Counted from the stretch's first letter, positions 39,764 to 50,250 are shown. The stretch: DNA of 64,000 bases from an uncultured Sphingomonadaceae bacterium (GCA_947496865.1 CANMEE010000001.1:1355501-1419500), one strand, 5' to 3'. Notes: generated by a model from the sequence alone, not told the origin. A program made the numbers and translations.

Positions 39764-40057
39764 AAGACTAAGTAACTCCGTTCAAAATCGTCTTTAGGCC
39801 GGGTATATTCATAACCGGCCGAAAATTGTTTAAGCCATAAAAAAGGGTTTGCAGATGATTCGATCAGCTGCAGTTGGAGCGCGCCTAACAGGCTAATCCA
39901 CCGATTTCAAGCATTTCCGACTCATTATCACGTCATTTTTACCTTGAATTTACAGCATTTTTGCTTGGAATTCCGGCGATGAAAGGCTTTTGATTATCAT
40001 ACGGGCCTGTGGCATATCCGTTTCAAAGCGCAATTTAAGCGAATCAGGAGACAGATA

Positions 40058-40822
40058 ATGGCGACGGCAATCAACATTCAATCGAGTTGCAGCGAAGACG
40101 AATGGAAGGCCCGTCAGCGGCTTGCCGCCTGTTACCGGATATTCGCTCATCTCGGCTGGGATGAGATGATTTTCAACCATGTCACACTGAAAGTGCCGGG
40201 CGAGGATGACGCATTTTTGATCAATCCTTATGGCCTGCATTTTAGCGAGGTGACCGCCTCCACTCTGGTGAAAATCGATATTGACGGCAATACGCTGGAC
40301 GGTTCGACCTATCCGGTTAACAAAGCCGGTTTTACGCAGCATAGCCTGTTTCACCGGGAACTGCCGGACGTTCACGCCATCATCCATACCCATACGACCG
40401 CGACTATGGCCGTCGCGTCACTGGAAGGCGGATTGCAGCCGGTGAATTTCTATGCCGCCGCCATTGTCCCGCGCCTCGCCTATCACAAGTTTGAAGGTGT
40501 CACCGTTCACGCCGAAGAAGGGCCGCGGTTCCTCGCCAGCCTCGGTAAGAAACGGATGATGTTGCTCGAAAATCATGGACCTGTGGTGATGGGCAAAACG
40601 TTGGAAGAAGCGTTCCTCAACCATTGGGTGCTGCAACGCGCCTGTGAAATCCAGATGCAAACACTCGCCATGGGCAAGCCCTTGGTGATTGGTGAAGAAG
40701 TTATCAGGAAGCATCTCGCCAATCTGTCGCAGGCATCGATTGATCCGGCCATTCAAGGCGTTCCGGAATTTGATGCGATGGTGCGGCTGATTGACCGCGA
40801 AGACAAAAGCTGGCGGGAATAG
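40058..40822 (+). CDS. class II aldolase/adducin family protein
   Basis: AACYRIFAHLGWDEMIFNHVTLKVPG, HTHTTATMAVASL, LLENHGPVVMG. Confidence 0.93.
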   Translation: MATAINIQSSCSEDEWKARQRLAACYRIFAHLGWDEMIFNHVTLKVPGEDDAFLINPYGLHFSEVTASTLVKIDIDGNTLDGSTYPVNKAGFTQHSLFHRELPDVHAIIHTHTTATMAVASLEGGLQPVNFYAAAIVPRLAYHKFEGVTVHAEEGPRFLASLGKKRMMLLENHGPVVMGKTLEEAFLNHWVLQRACEIQMQTLAMGKPLVIGEEVIRKHLANLSQASIDPAIQGVPEFDAMVRLIDREDKSWRE

Positions 40823-40878
40823 TGAAAGCTCGTTAGTCAGGGAATATCAGGAACGGATTTCCCAATGGCTCAGATCAC

Positions 40879-41418
40879 ATGACCAAATTCACCGTCAATA
40901 ACCGGCCAGTCGAATATCGGATGGACGAGCGAACGCCATTGCTATGGGCGTTGCGCGACGCATCAAATTTGACCGGCACGAAATATGGTTGCGGCACCGG
41001 GGATTGTGGGGCCTGTATGGTCGAAGTGGACGGCGAAGCTATTCGCAGCTGTCTGGTCACCATCGGAGAGCTAGAAGGCCGGTTCATCACCACGATCGAA
41101 GCTTTGTCGCGCGATCGCAGCCATCCGGTGCAGCAAGCATGGGCAGCGGAAAACGTGCCCCAATGCGGATTTTGCCAATCGGGTATGATCATGGCCGCAG
41201 CGGTGTTGCTGAAAAAAAACGACAATCCATCCGATGATGATATTGACGGGGCGATCACCAATATCTGTCGCTGCGGCACTTATCCGCGGATCAGGGAGGC
41301 GATTCAGCGTGCCGCCCGGGTCGCGCGCGGAGAGGATGTGCTCAGTGCTGCGCCGCCGCCGGGCATTGATCCGGCAGATGCCGCCAAAGCGGTGCCGGCG
41401 CTGACACCCAAAAAATAG
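40879..41418 (+). CDS. (2Fe-2S)-binding small subunit of a molybdenum hydroxylase (isoquinoline 1-oxidoreductase alpha-like)
   Basis: GCGTGDCGACMVEVDG, QCGFCQSGMIMAA, NICRCGTYPRIREAI. Confidence 0.93.
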   Translation: MTKFTVNNRPVEYRMDERTPLLWALRDASNLTGTKYGCGTGDCGACMVEVDGEAIRSCLVTIGELEGRFITTIEALSRDRSHPVQQAWAAENVPQCGFCQSGMIMAAAVLLKKNDNPSDDDIDGAITNICRCGTYPRIREAIQRAARVARGEDVLSAAPPPGIDPADAAKAVPALTPKK

Positions 41419-41756
41419 CAACATTGGCGACGGGCGCTATCCCGCCGCGGCTGTCCCGCTAGAAATATGAGCCAAGATCTTTTTGAAATTGTCGCACGGC
41501 TTTGCCAAAAGCCATTGGTACCTCCCGCGGCTCACCGCGGTTCATGCTGGACCCGCCGAAGGGGTTGGGGGTGGGGTGTTTCGACCAGCCCAGCATGATC
41601 CTGTTCAGGCAATTTTTTTGCTGCCTGTCTTTAGAAACTCTTACATTTCTATAAACTGAATTTTTTCGTCCGGCGATCTTTAAACGGTTCATCTATAGCA
41701 TAGGTGGTTTGGGAGTCCGGTCACCAAACCGAGTTCCCAACCATAGATTTGCCAGA

Positions 41757-43877
41757 CTAGAACCGTCCAGTGATCGAGAAACGCGCGTTTAACGGCGCGC
41801 CCACGGTTGCTTGATGCGTACTATGAGAACTAGGGAAGTACACAGTATCCGTCAGGTTTTCAATATTGACCTGCAGGCGCAGATTATCAGTAACATCAAA
41901 ATGCGCTGCCGCATCAATACGGGTGTAAGCAGGCAATACAGCGGTATTCCCGTTATTGATAAAGCTTTCATCCTGATGGGTGAGCCCCAGTCCGAAACCG
42001 ATGCGGTCTGATATCTGAATGCTATTCCAGATTGAGAACATATTTTCGGGAAGCTCCCGCAGACGCAGGCCCGTGGTTGATCCGGTAGCATCGACTTGCT
42101 CGCCATCAAGAAAGCTGTAGCCGGCCGAAACGAACCAATTATCTGTGACCTGACCCCGAAGCTGTAACTCGAAACCGCGAATTTTTGAGTCGATAATATC
42201 CAGCGTCGATGGATCATTGTCACTGGTTTGCGGAGAGCTTTGCTCAATCTCGAAAACGGCTGCAGTGAAACTCAGGCCCTGCTCAAAGTCCCATTTAATC
42301 CCTGCTTCCAAATTGGTGAATGTATTGGGATCAAGAGCATTGTTAGCGCCATTGATATTGGCAAACTGCTCTCCGCTACGTGGCAGGAAACTCTCGCTAT
42401 AGCTGGCGTAGAAAGAGACATTTTCCCGTGGCTTGATGATCAGGCCCGCGCGTGGTGAAAATTCCTCATCCTTGCGGGTCCGAATTTCGGCGCCCGGAAT
42501 GTTGTTCACGGTAATGTCGAAACTGTCAAAGCGACCGCCCAGGACGACATTCAGCCAATCAGTCACTTTGATCTCATCCTGAACATAGAAAGAGAAGACA
42601 TCAATATCGACGCGCGTGTCATCATTAAGGTCGACGGAGAAATCGTTAGTGGTGGCGACGCCAGCTGCGTTTACGCCTACGCCGCCGCGCAAATTTAGGG
42701 GCCGTTCGATCGCAAAGACCTCATTGTCATCCAATGTCGTGTCCCAAAATGCATTCAAGCGATTCTGATCGGATGATGTATTGATATACTCGCCGCCAAA
42801 GATGAGAGTGTGACCAATGCTGCCCGTATCAAACTCACCTACTAAATTACCCGACAGGATCAGATTCTGACGCTCGGTGGTGTCGATGTAACCGTCAAGG
42901 GTGACAACGTTGGGCGTATTTGCCTGATCATAGCCGGATGCATAGAAGTTCGAGTAGACTTTATCATAGTCGCCATAAAATGCGCTGACATTGGCCTTGA
43001 AACTATCTGAAAATGCATGCTGTAGATTGGCACGCAGCAGATGCGCTTTTAAATCAGTGAAGTTGAGCTCGGGATCACCGAAGACAACATCTCTGAGAGC
43101 TGAAACGGGACGGCCGTCAGTTCCGGTCGGAATACCACGGTCGATAAATCTTTCATGGTCCGCATATTCGTAAGACAGATCAAGTGTCGTGTCCGGGCTG
43201 ATCTGGAACCGCACGGTTGGATTGAAGCCAATACGATCACCATCGTAAAAATCGCGGTGGTTGTTCAGGCTCTCATAGGCCGCATTGACGCGAACGCCGA
43301 TATTCTCGCCGGCAGCGATGTTAATATCGCCCTGAATGCTGAATTCACCAAAGGTGTCGATGGCCAGCTGTCCGCCGCCAAAGGTTTCGCCGATTGTGCC
43401 TTTCTTAGTCACCCGGTTCAATATGCCACCGGTGCCGCCACGCCCAAATAGAAGCGCGTTCGGGCCGCGTAAAATTTCGACCTGCTCCAGATTATACAAG
43501 CCACGATAATATTGCACATCGTCGCGTACGCCATCGATATAGAAATCGGCAGTGGACCGAACACCACGAAACACGACCGCGTCACGATGGCCTTCGCCCT
43601 GCGTATTGTTCACGCCGGGTGTGTAGTCAATTATCTGACCAATGCTGGTAAAGCCGCGCTGCTTAATCTCATCAGCGGTCACAATCGAAAGACTTTGAGG
43701 AACATCGATAATGGGTGTCGGTGTTTTGACAGCGTTGATCTGGTTTGAATAGAGCACATCACCGACAACGACGATATCATCGCCGCCATTTTCGGATTCC
43801 GCATCCGCCGCATGGGCAACAGCTGGAACCAGCATTGTTGTGGCCAAAAAGGCGGAAATGGTCGTATTCTTCAGCAT
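41757..43877 (-). CDS. TonB-dependent siderophore receptor
   Basis: TPTPIIDVPQSLSIVTADEIKQRGFTSIGQIIDYTPGV, VEILRGPNALLFGRGGTGGILNRVTK, ARFSITGRF C-terminus. Confidence 0.95.
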   Translation of the reverse strand: MLKNTTISAFLATTMLVPAVAHAADAESENGGDDIVVVGDVLYSNQINAVKTPTPIIDVPQSLSIVTADEIKQRGFTSIGQIIDYTPGVNNTQGEGHRDAVVFRGVRSTADFYIDGVRDDVQYYRGLYNLEQVEILRGPNALLFGRGGTGGILNRVTKKGTIGETFGGGQLAIDTFGEFSIQGDINIAAGENIGVRVNAAYESLNNHRDFYDGDRIGFNPTVRFQISPDTTLDLSYEYADHERFIDRGIPTGTDGRPVSALRDVVFGDPELNFTDLKAHLLRANLQHAFSDSFKANVSAFYGDYDKVYSNFYASGYDQANTPNVVTLDGYIDTTERQNLILSGNLVGEFDTGSIGHTLIFGGEYINTSSDQNRLNAFWDTTLDDNEVFAIERPLNLRGGVGVNAAGVATTNDFSVDLNDDTRVDIDVFSFYVQDEIKVTDWLNVVLGGRFDSFDITVNNIPGAEIRTRKDEEFSPRAGLIIKPRENVSFYASYSESFLPRSGEQFANINGANNALDPNTFTNLEAGIKWDFEQGLSFTAAVFEIEQSSPQTSDNDPSTLDIIDSKIRGFELQLRGQVTDNWFVSAGYSFLDGEQVDATGSTTGLRLRELPENMFSIWNSIQISDRIGFGLGLTHQDESFINNGNTAVLPAYTRIDAAAHFDVTDNLRLQVNIENLTDTVYFPSSHSTHQATVGAPLNARFSITGRF

Positions 43878-43904
43878 TAAAAAATTCCCTGGGTCACTAT
43901 GTGT

Positions 43905-43953
43905 TGCGATTCATTCTCAATATCGTTGAGATTGGTAGTGATAATGATTCGCA
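43905..43953. promoter_or_regulatory. nested inverted repeats upstream of siderophore receptor, candidate Fur/iron operator
   Basis: TGCGAtTCATT (43905-43915) vs AATGATTCGCA (43943-43953) and TCTCAA-tatcg-TTGAGA (43915-43931). Confidence 0.5.
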
Positions 43954-44047
43954 CAAGCAATGAAAAATGTGGAAAAAGGAGATTTTGCTTGCAGTTGGAA
44001 AATGATGATGTTTTCTGGCAACAGTTCAGTCCTGTAAGGAGCACATC

Positions 44048-44398
44048 ATGAAAGCGACCATCTGGCATAACCCAAAATGCGGCACGTCTCGCAAGACCCT
44101 GGCTTTGCTCGAAGAAGCGCCGGATATTGACGTGACCGTCGTTGAATATCTGAAAGACCCGCCCAGCCGTGCCAAGCTGGAACAGCTATATCGCGATGCT
44201 GGTATCAGCCCGCAAGAGGGCCTAAGAACGCGCGGTTCGCCCGCTGAAGAAATGGGGCTGACAGATGATAATGCCACGGCTGATCAGATATTGGACGCCA
44301 TGGCATCAGAGCCGATTCTGATCGAGCGTCCGCTCGTCGAAACCGACAAAGGGGTGCGGCTATGCCGACCGCAAGACCGGGTACAGGACATCATCTGA
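44048..44398 (+). CDS. arsC: arsenate reductase (ArsC/Spx-fold, glutaredoxin type)
   Basis: ATIWHNPKCGTSRKTLALLEE, VVEYLKDPPSRAKLEQLY, LIERPLVETDKGVRLCRPQDRV. Confidence 0.92.
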   Translation: MKATIWHNPKCGTSRKTLALLEEAPDIDVTVVEYLKDPPSRAKLEQLYRDAGISPQEGLRTRGSPAEEMGLTDDNATADQILDAMASEPILIERPLVETDKGVRLCRPQDRVQDII

Positions 44399-44451
44399 CC
44401 GCTTTCTGCTTTTTGGCGATCCTATCATTCTATCAATTCCGGATCACTTAA

Positions 44452-45183
44452 ATGGCCGTTATCGCAATATACAGCATGAAGGGGGGCGTCGGCAAAAGTT
44501 GCAGTGCCGTCAATCTTGCGTGGAACAGCGCGGTCAAATCCTCCCGCCGAACTCTGGTTTGGGATATTGATCCGCAAGGCGCGGCATCATTCATTTTGAA
44601 CGGCGATCGGTATAAAAAAGACCGGGCCCAAGCGATGATTGCTGGCGATATCAAGCCTTCCAAGTTGATTAGACCGACCAGGATAGACAATATCGACTTG
44701 CTGGCCGCGGACGTGTCGCTACGCGGCCTTGACCGGTTTTTTTTCGATCTCAACAAGAAAAAGCATATGGGCAAGATTCTAAGGGAATTGAAAAAGGATT
44801 ATGACCGGATCATTCTCGATTGTCCGCCGGGCCTGACCGAGACGAGCGAGCAGATATTGCGCAATGCCGATTTGGTCATCGTACCGGTTATTCCATCACC
44901 CTTGTCGGAGCGCGCGTTGACGGATGTGCAGGCATTTCTGGACTCACGGCGGCGCAAACATGCGCCCTTGCTGCCCGTGTACAATATGGTTGATCGCCGC
45001 CGGACCATCCACAAGCAAGGCTTGGCGAAACAGCCCAAATGGCCGGTGGTGCCGATGTCTAGTGATGTTGAACGGATGACACGGCTGAAAAAGCCGGTGG
45101 GCGAATTTGCCCCGCGCAGCCCTGCGGCTTTGGCCTATGCCAGAATTTGGCGTGGAATTGAGAAAAAGCTGTCCAAGTTATAA
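44452..45183 (+). CDS. orphan ParA/MinD-type ATPase
   Basis: YSMKGGVGKSCSAVNLAW deviant Walker A, WDIDPQGAAS, IILDCPPGLTETSEQ. Confidence 0.93.
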   Translation: MAVIAIYSMKGGVGKSCSAVNLAWNSAVKSSRRTLVWDIDPQGAASFILNGDRYKKDRAQAMIAGDIKPSKLIRPTRIDNIDLLAADVSLRGLDRFFFDLNKKKHMGKILRELKKDYDRIILDCPPGLTETSEQILRNADLVIVPVIPSPLSERALTDVQAFLDSRRRKHAPLLPVYNMVDRRRTIHKQGLAKQPKWPVVPMSSDVERMTRLKKPVGEFAPRSPAALAYARIWRGIEKKLSKL

Positions 45184-45213
45184 CCGGTCGGACGGGGGCG
45201 AGGTTAAGATCGG

Positions 45214-47586
45214 CTATGCAGCCTTGCCGCCAATAAGTGGAACGTCGTCCTTATATTCTTTGAACAGGTCCAACGCATCATGTGGTGCCATCGGCCTTCC
45301 GAAATAATAGCCTTGGATCTTGCTGCAACCGAGCTTCTGGATCATCTTGACCTCTTCTTCGGTCTCAGCGCCTTCGGCGGTTGTTGACATGCCAAGACTG
45401 TCGGCCATGGCGACAACAGCGCGAATAATGGCGAGACTTTCCGGTACTTTTTTCGCTGCACCCTGGACAAAACTGCGGTCCACTTTGATGGTCGAAAAGC
45501 GCGTTTTCCGCAAATAGCCCAGCGAAGAATAGCCGGTGCCAAAATCATCAAGGGACAGGTTGATGCCCAGTGCAATAATCTGATCGAGCACCTGGGTCGC
45601 GCCGGTGCCTTCGCGCATGAAGATGCTTTCGGTCACTTCTATCTCAAGCCGCTGCGCTGGCAATTCACTTTCCTGCAGGGCCGATACGACCATATCGAGG
45701 AAATTGGGATCGGTCAGTTGATCGGCGGACACGTTGACAGCAACCTTAATCGCCGAAGGCCATTTCATTGCCTCTTTGCAAGCTGTCCGCATGACCCATT
45801 CACCAATGGGAACGATCAGGCGTGCATCTTCGGCAAGCGGGATGAATTTAACCGGGGAGACAATTCCGAATTTTGGATTGGTCCAGCGCAACAAGGCTTC
45901 AAAGCCCATCACGCCGCCGGTATGCGCGTCCACTACCGGCTGGTAATTGAGTGAAAATTCGTCATTGTCCAAGGCCTTGCGCAGGGCGATTTCCATGACC
46001 CGGCGTTCTTCGGCATGCACGTGGAGTTTCGGCTCATATTGGTTATGCGCCCCGCCGCCTTGATCTTTTGACCGATAAAGCGCGAGATCGGCGCTCCGCA
46101 TTAACATCTCGACCGTACGGCCATCGCGCGGTCCGATGGCGGTGCCGACACTGGCGCCAATATAAAGCGTATGTTGGTCGACTTCATAAGGCTGTGACAG
46201 AGTCTCGATAATCTTCCGGCCGAGCATATCCATATATTGGGAATCACTGGCGTCTCTGATGACAATGGCAAATTCATCGCCGCCAAGACGTCCGCACAGC
46301 TCGTTGTCGGTCATGATCGAGCGCAGCCGTTCGGATACGCGCGCAAGCAAGCGATCGCCTACCGGATGGCCCAATGTATCGTTCACCGCTTTGAACCGGT
46401 CGAGGTCAATCATCATGAAGCCGCAGCGACCATTCCACTTGTCGGAATCTTCCTGCGCTTTGCCCAGTGTCTGAGTCAGCTGTAGCCGGTTAGGCAAGCC
46501 GGTCAGCGTATCGAAGCGCGCCATATGCGAGATTTTATCCGCTGATTCGCGTTGTTCTGTAACATCCGAACCAACACCACGAAAGCCGTGGAAAATCCCA
46601 TTTTCGTCCAATTTTGGCGACGCGGAAATTTCCCACCAGCGCGTGGTGTCATTGATCAATACCGGAACCAGCATATTGCTGAAACTGTCGCGGCGTTTCA
46701 GTTTTTCGGCCAATTCATGCAGAGCGGGGGAAAATTTGCCTGAATCCCATGCCTGGCCAGCGACCAATTGCAGGAAGGGGCGACCTTCAATATCTTCCGC
46801 GGTTCGCCCAACGGCGTGCGCAAAGCGCGGTGAAACATGGGTCAGGCGGCGTGAGGTGTCGGTTTGCCACAGCCAATCTGCACCCGTATCTTCAAATTCT
46901 CGCAAGAGAAGGCTGACCACCTCTTTTTTCTCGTTGAGATTCGCTTCGGCGATTTTTCTGTTTATGAAAGAGCGACCGTTCATCAAGCAGGACGCAATTA
47001 ACAGCATGGCAATTGCCGCTGATGCGGTCGCCATCTGATACCCGTTGATCAAATACCAGCCAATGGTCGAAGACAGGCCGCACATTCCAATGAAAATTAT
47101 GCTGGCCAATGGGACGGCAGACAATAGCATGGCAGAGCCGACCATCAAGCATAATACCAACGCCCATATCCCGACCATGATGTTGAGGTCGCCGGATGGG
47201 CCGAACAAGATGATGGCGGTGGACCATAAGAGGCCGCCCGCTGCCGAGGTGAGCATGGTGTTGACATTCTCACGCCGGGAGATGCTTTTTCGTTCCCAAA
47301 CCGCATCTTTGCGCGCCTTGACGTAGGAATAGATGTATAGGCCGAACAGGGCCAAAGTCCAACTACCCAGCAAGAGCCAATTTACATGGTCGATGCTGAA
47401 CTGCACGGCCAATATACCGCACGTAATCGACCCCATCATCTTGAGAAAGCCGTTTTGATGCATGCCTTCATATTGGAGCACGCGGATGCGCCCCCAATCT
47501 ATACCTTCAGGGTCTGCAAGCCCAAGCAATACGCTCACAGGGATTTCCTGTGGCAGGCCGGATGATGATGATAGCTTTTCTTTCAC
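45214..47586 (-). CDS. membrane PAS-GGDEF-EAL protein (cyclic-di-GMP turnover)
   Basis: CGRLGGDEFAIV and MGFEALLRWTNP both intact; N-terminal TM block and PAS. Confidence 0.95.
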   Translation of the reverse strand: MKEKLSSSSGLPQEIPVSVLLGLADPEGIDWGRIRVLQYEGMHQNGFLKMMGSITCGILAVQFSIDHVNWLLLGSWTLALFGLYIYSYVKARKDAVWERKSISRRENVNTMLTSAAGGLLWSTAIILFGPSGDLNIMVGIWALVLCLMVGSAMLLSAVPLASIIFIGMCGLSSTIGWYLINGYQMATASAAIAMLLIASCLMNGRSFINRKIAEANLNEKKEVVSLLLREFEDTGADWLWQTDTSRRLTHVSPRFAHAVGRTAEDIEGRPFLQLVAGQAWDSGKFSPALHELAEKLKRRDSFSNMLVPVLINDTTRWWEISASPKLDENGIFHGFRGVGSDVTEQRESADKISHMARFDTLTGLPNRLQLTQTLGKAQEDSDKWNGRCGFMMIDLDRFKAVNDTLGHPVGDRLLARVSERLRSIMTDNELCGRLGGDEFAIVIRDASDSQYMDMLGRKIIETLSQPYEVDQHTLYIGASVGTAIGPRDGRTVEMLMRSADLALYRSKDQGGGAHNQYEPKLHVHAEERRVMEIALRKALDNDEFSLNYQPVVDAHTGGVMGFEALLRWTNPKFGIVSPVKFIPLAEDARLIVPIGEWVMRTACKEAMKWPSAIKVAVNVSADQLTDPNFLDMVVSALQESELPAQRLEIEVTESIFMREGTGATQVLDQIIALGINLSLDDFGTGYSSLGYLRKTRFSTIKVDRSFVQGAAKKVPESLAIIRAVVAMADSLGMSTTAEGAETEEEVKMIQKLGCSKIQGYYFGRPMAPHDALDLFKEYKDDVPLIGGKAA

Positions 47587-47681
47587 GCTTTCCCCTTAAG
47601 CGGAAAACCTTATCGAATAGTAATCATCAGCCTTTTTTTCTTTTTATGGTTAACCAAATTTAACGCTTTAAGCCGCTGATA

Positions 47682-49412
47682 TCAGGCAGCGATGTCATAA
47701 GGTTGAATATCACCCGAAAGATAAAGGTTGCGCGCTTTGGCCCGGCTTAGCTTGCCAGAGCTGGTGCGGGGTAATGTGCGGGGCGGGACCAGTTCGATCA
47801 CACAGTTCATGCCGGTGATCGCACGGACTTTCTCGCGAATTTCATCCCGCAGACGCAAACGCTCTATTTCATCTGATGTGCGGCATTGGACAAGAACGGC
47901 CGGCGTTTCATCGCCACCCGGGGTCGTGATCGCAAAGGCCGCAATGTCGCCGGCTTTAAATCCGGGCAATTGTTCCACTGCCCATTCAATGTCCTGCGGC
48001 CAATGGTTTTTGCCGTTTATGATGATCATGTCTTTGGCACGACCGACAATATAGAGATAGCCGTCGGACAGATAGCCCATGTCACCAGTATCGAGCCAAC
48101 CGTCGATCAGACAGGCATCGGTAGCTTCCTGATCCCGATAATAGCATTCCATGACCGACGGGCTTTGCATCCAGACTTTGCCGACGGTTTTTTCGGGCAG
48201 GATACTGCCATCTTCTTCGCGAATTTCGAGCAAAGTATCGCGCACCGGTTTGCCGCAATTCACAATCGCGCGATAGCGTTTGGGACGGCTGCCATCGGCT
48301 TGTTTTTCACCGGATAGTTCGGTTTCTTCCACCAGTTCCACTTCCATGCCTTCGCCCGGCGGCATGATCGTAACCGCCAACGTGGCTTCGGCGAGGCCAT
48401 AGCTCGGCAAAAAGGCCTTTGCATCAAATTTGGCTGGCGCAAAGGCATCGGTAAAGCGCTGCATGACATCGGGACGGATCATGTCTGCGCCGTTGCCCGC
48501 GAGACGCCAGCGCGATAGGTCAAACCGTTCTGCAACATTGGACTGGCTGCCGATGCGGCGCGCGCATATCTCATAGCCAAATGTGGGTGAGAAGCTGCAA
48601 GACGTCCCTTTGTTACGAGAGATCAGGTCCAGCCATGACAAGGGGCGCCGCGCAAAATCGGATGTTTTGAGATAATCGGTTGAAACCTGGTTGCAGACCA
48701 TTGAGATGAAGCACCCGACCAAGCCCATGTCGTGATAAAAGGGCAGCCATGATACGCAGCGATCATCTTCGCCAACATTCATACCATAAGAATGGGATCC
48801 GACATTATGTAGCAAGGCTTTATGGGACACAGCCACGCCATGCGGGAAGCGGGTCGAACCGCTGGAATATTGCAGATAAGCAATATCACTGCTCTTGGCT
48901 TGTGGCAGTTCACAATCAGGAATATCGTTTTCAGCGAATTTGTCCCACCCAAAAACCGGAATCTTGCGAGACTGGCCCGCAGCAGCGGCCAATTCCTCAA
49001 TCTCATCGGGATAGAGCAATATCGCCGGGTCGCAGCTGTCTAACTGAACGCCAATTTGATCAATATAGCTGTCTTTACCGCCAAAAGATGTTGGCAATGG
49101 TAGTGGCACTGGCCAAGCGCCCGCGCAAATCGCGCCAAAAAACAGCGCACAAAATTGGGGTTCTGTATCAGCGATAAGCGCAACGCGATCGCCCGGTTTT
49201 ACACCAAAGCCGATCAAGCGGCGCGCAGCGGCCTTTGCATCGACCTGCAGCTCTTTAAACGGATAGACCCGCACCAGCGATGCGCGCGCGTCATGAAAGT
49301 TAAAGCCTCTATTGCCCTGCGCGGCATAATCCAGCGCTTCGCCGACTGTTTCGAAATCGGCAAATCGGCGTGGAAGATCGTCTGCGGTGGGGGTTGGCGT
49401 CAGCTCAGTCAT
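47682..49412 (-). CDS. fatty acyl-AMP ligase (FAAL, FadD32-like)
   Basis: LQYSSGSTRFPHGVAVSH, LPFYHDMGLVG, LDTGDMGYLSDGYLYIVGRAKDMIIINGKNHWPQDIEW. Confidence 0.92.
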   Translation of the reverse strand: MTELTPTPTADDLPRRFADFETVGEALDYAAQGNRGFNFHDARASLVRVYPFKELQVDAKAAARRLIGFGVKPGDRVALIADTEPQFCALFFGAICAGAWPVPLPLPTSFGGKDSYIDQIGVQLDSCDPAILLYPDEIEELAAAAGQSRKIPVFGWDKFAENDIPDCELPQAKSSDIAYLQYSSGSTRFPHGVAVSHKALLHNVGSHSYGMNVGEDDRCVSWLPFYHDMGLVGCFISMVCNQVSTDYLKTSDFARRPLSWLDLISRNKGTSCSFSPTFGYEICARRIGSQSNVAERFDLSRWRLAGNGADMIRPDVMQRFTDAFAPAKFDAKAFLPSYGLAEATLAVTIMPPGEGMEVELVEETELSGEKQADGSRPKRYRAIVNCGKPVRDTLLEIREEDGSILPEKTVGKVWMQSPSVMECYYRDQEATDACLIDGWLDTGDMGYLSDGYLYIVGRAKDMIIINGKNHWPQDIEWAVEQLPGFKAGDIAAFAITTPGGDETPAVLVQCRTSDEIERLRLRDEIREKVRAITGMNCVIELVPPRTLPRTSSGKLSRAKARNLYLSGDIQPYDIAA

Positions 49413-49556
49413 ACAAAATCCATTTTCCAGAAGGTCCAGCCTTCTTACAAATCGTCATGTTCTCAGATATTCAGCCAAATTTTGAGAGATATTCAGCTGT
49501 CATAACCCTGTTCAAACCCTATTGATGTTCAGTGGCGTTTAAATTTCGGCTCTACT

Positions 49557-50117
49557 GTGGCACAAAAAGGGCAGCGGTTCTTTATGAGAGGTGAAGCGTT
49601 GAAAAATAGCGGTAAAGCGTTGGACGAAAATAGCCTACAAGAACTCGCGCTTCGTTATGTCAGTCGATATGCGACCACCCGGCACAAATTAAAATCATAT
49701 CTTTTCCGTAAATTGCGGGAGCGGGACTGGTCGGAAGACCGGCCGGCAGACATTGATGCGATGGTCGAGCGTTTCGTGGAACTTGGCTATATTGACGATG
49801 CGCTATTTGCGAAGAACCGCGCCGCGGCCCTGATCAATCGGGGATATGGGAAAAGGCGCGTGTCGCTGGCGCTCTACCAAGCAGGAATAGAAGAAGGTGA
49901 TGACCGGCAAGCGCTGGATCTCAGCGACGAAAAACAATGGGATGCTGCGCGGACCTTCGCCCGCAAGAAATCCATCGGTCCTTTTGCCCAAGAGCAAGCG
50001 GATCAGGACAAATGTCGCAAACAGCTGCAAGCTTTTTTAAGAGCGGGTCACAGTTTTGATATTGCCTCCCGCTTTGTTTTTGCCAAGCCTGATGAAGAAA
50101 TTGATAAGGACGTTTAG
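49557..50117 (+). CDS. recX: RecX family regulatory protein
   Basis: LALRYVSRYATTRHKLKSYLFRKLRERDW, YIDDALFAKNRAAALINRGYGKRRVSLAL. Confidence 0.85.
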   Translation: MAQKGQRFFMRGEALKNSGKALDENSLQELALRYVSRYATTRHKLKSYLFRKLRERDWSEDRPADIDAMVERFVELGYIDDALFAKNRAAALINRGYGKRRVSLALYQAGIEEGDDRQALDLSDEKQWDAARTFARKKSIGPFAQEQADQDKCRKQLQAFLRAGHSFDIASRFVFAKPDEEIDKDV

Positions 50118-50250
50118 AACAGGTTTTTGTTGTTCTCAGACATTTAGTCACAACAAGAATCGCTAGTTTACAATATTTATGTTACATTCGACCGCCCGAG
50201 TCTTTCGGTTATACTACCTGCGACTCGAATAGAGTATTCGGAGATTTGTT

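Noticed and set aside
41459-41692. 77-aa minus-strand ORF considered as a remnant of a gene lost near the orphan 2Fe-2S subunit
   Set aside because: No resemblance to a molybdopterin large subunit or any family I recognise; probably spurious.
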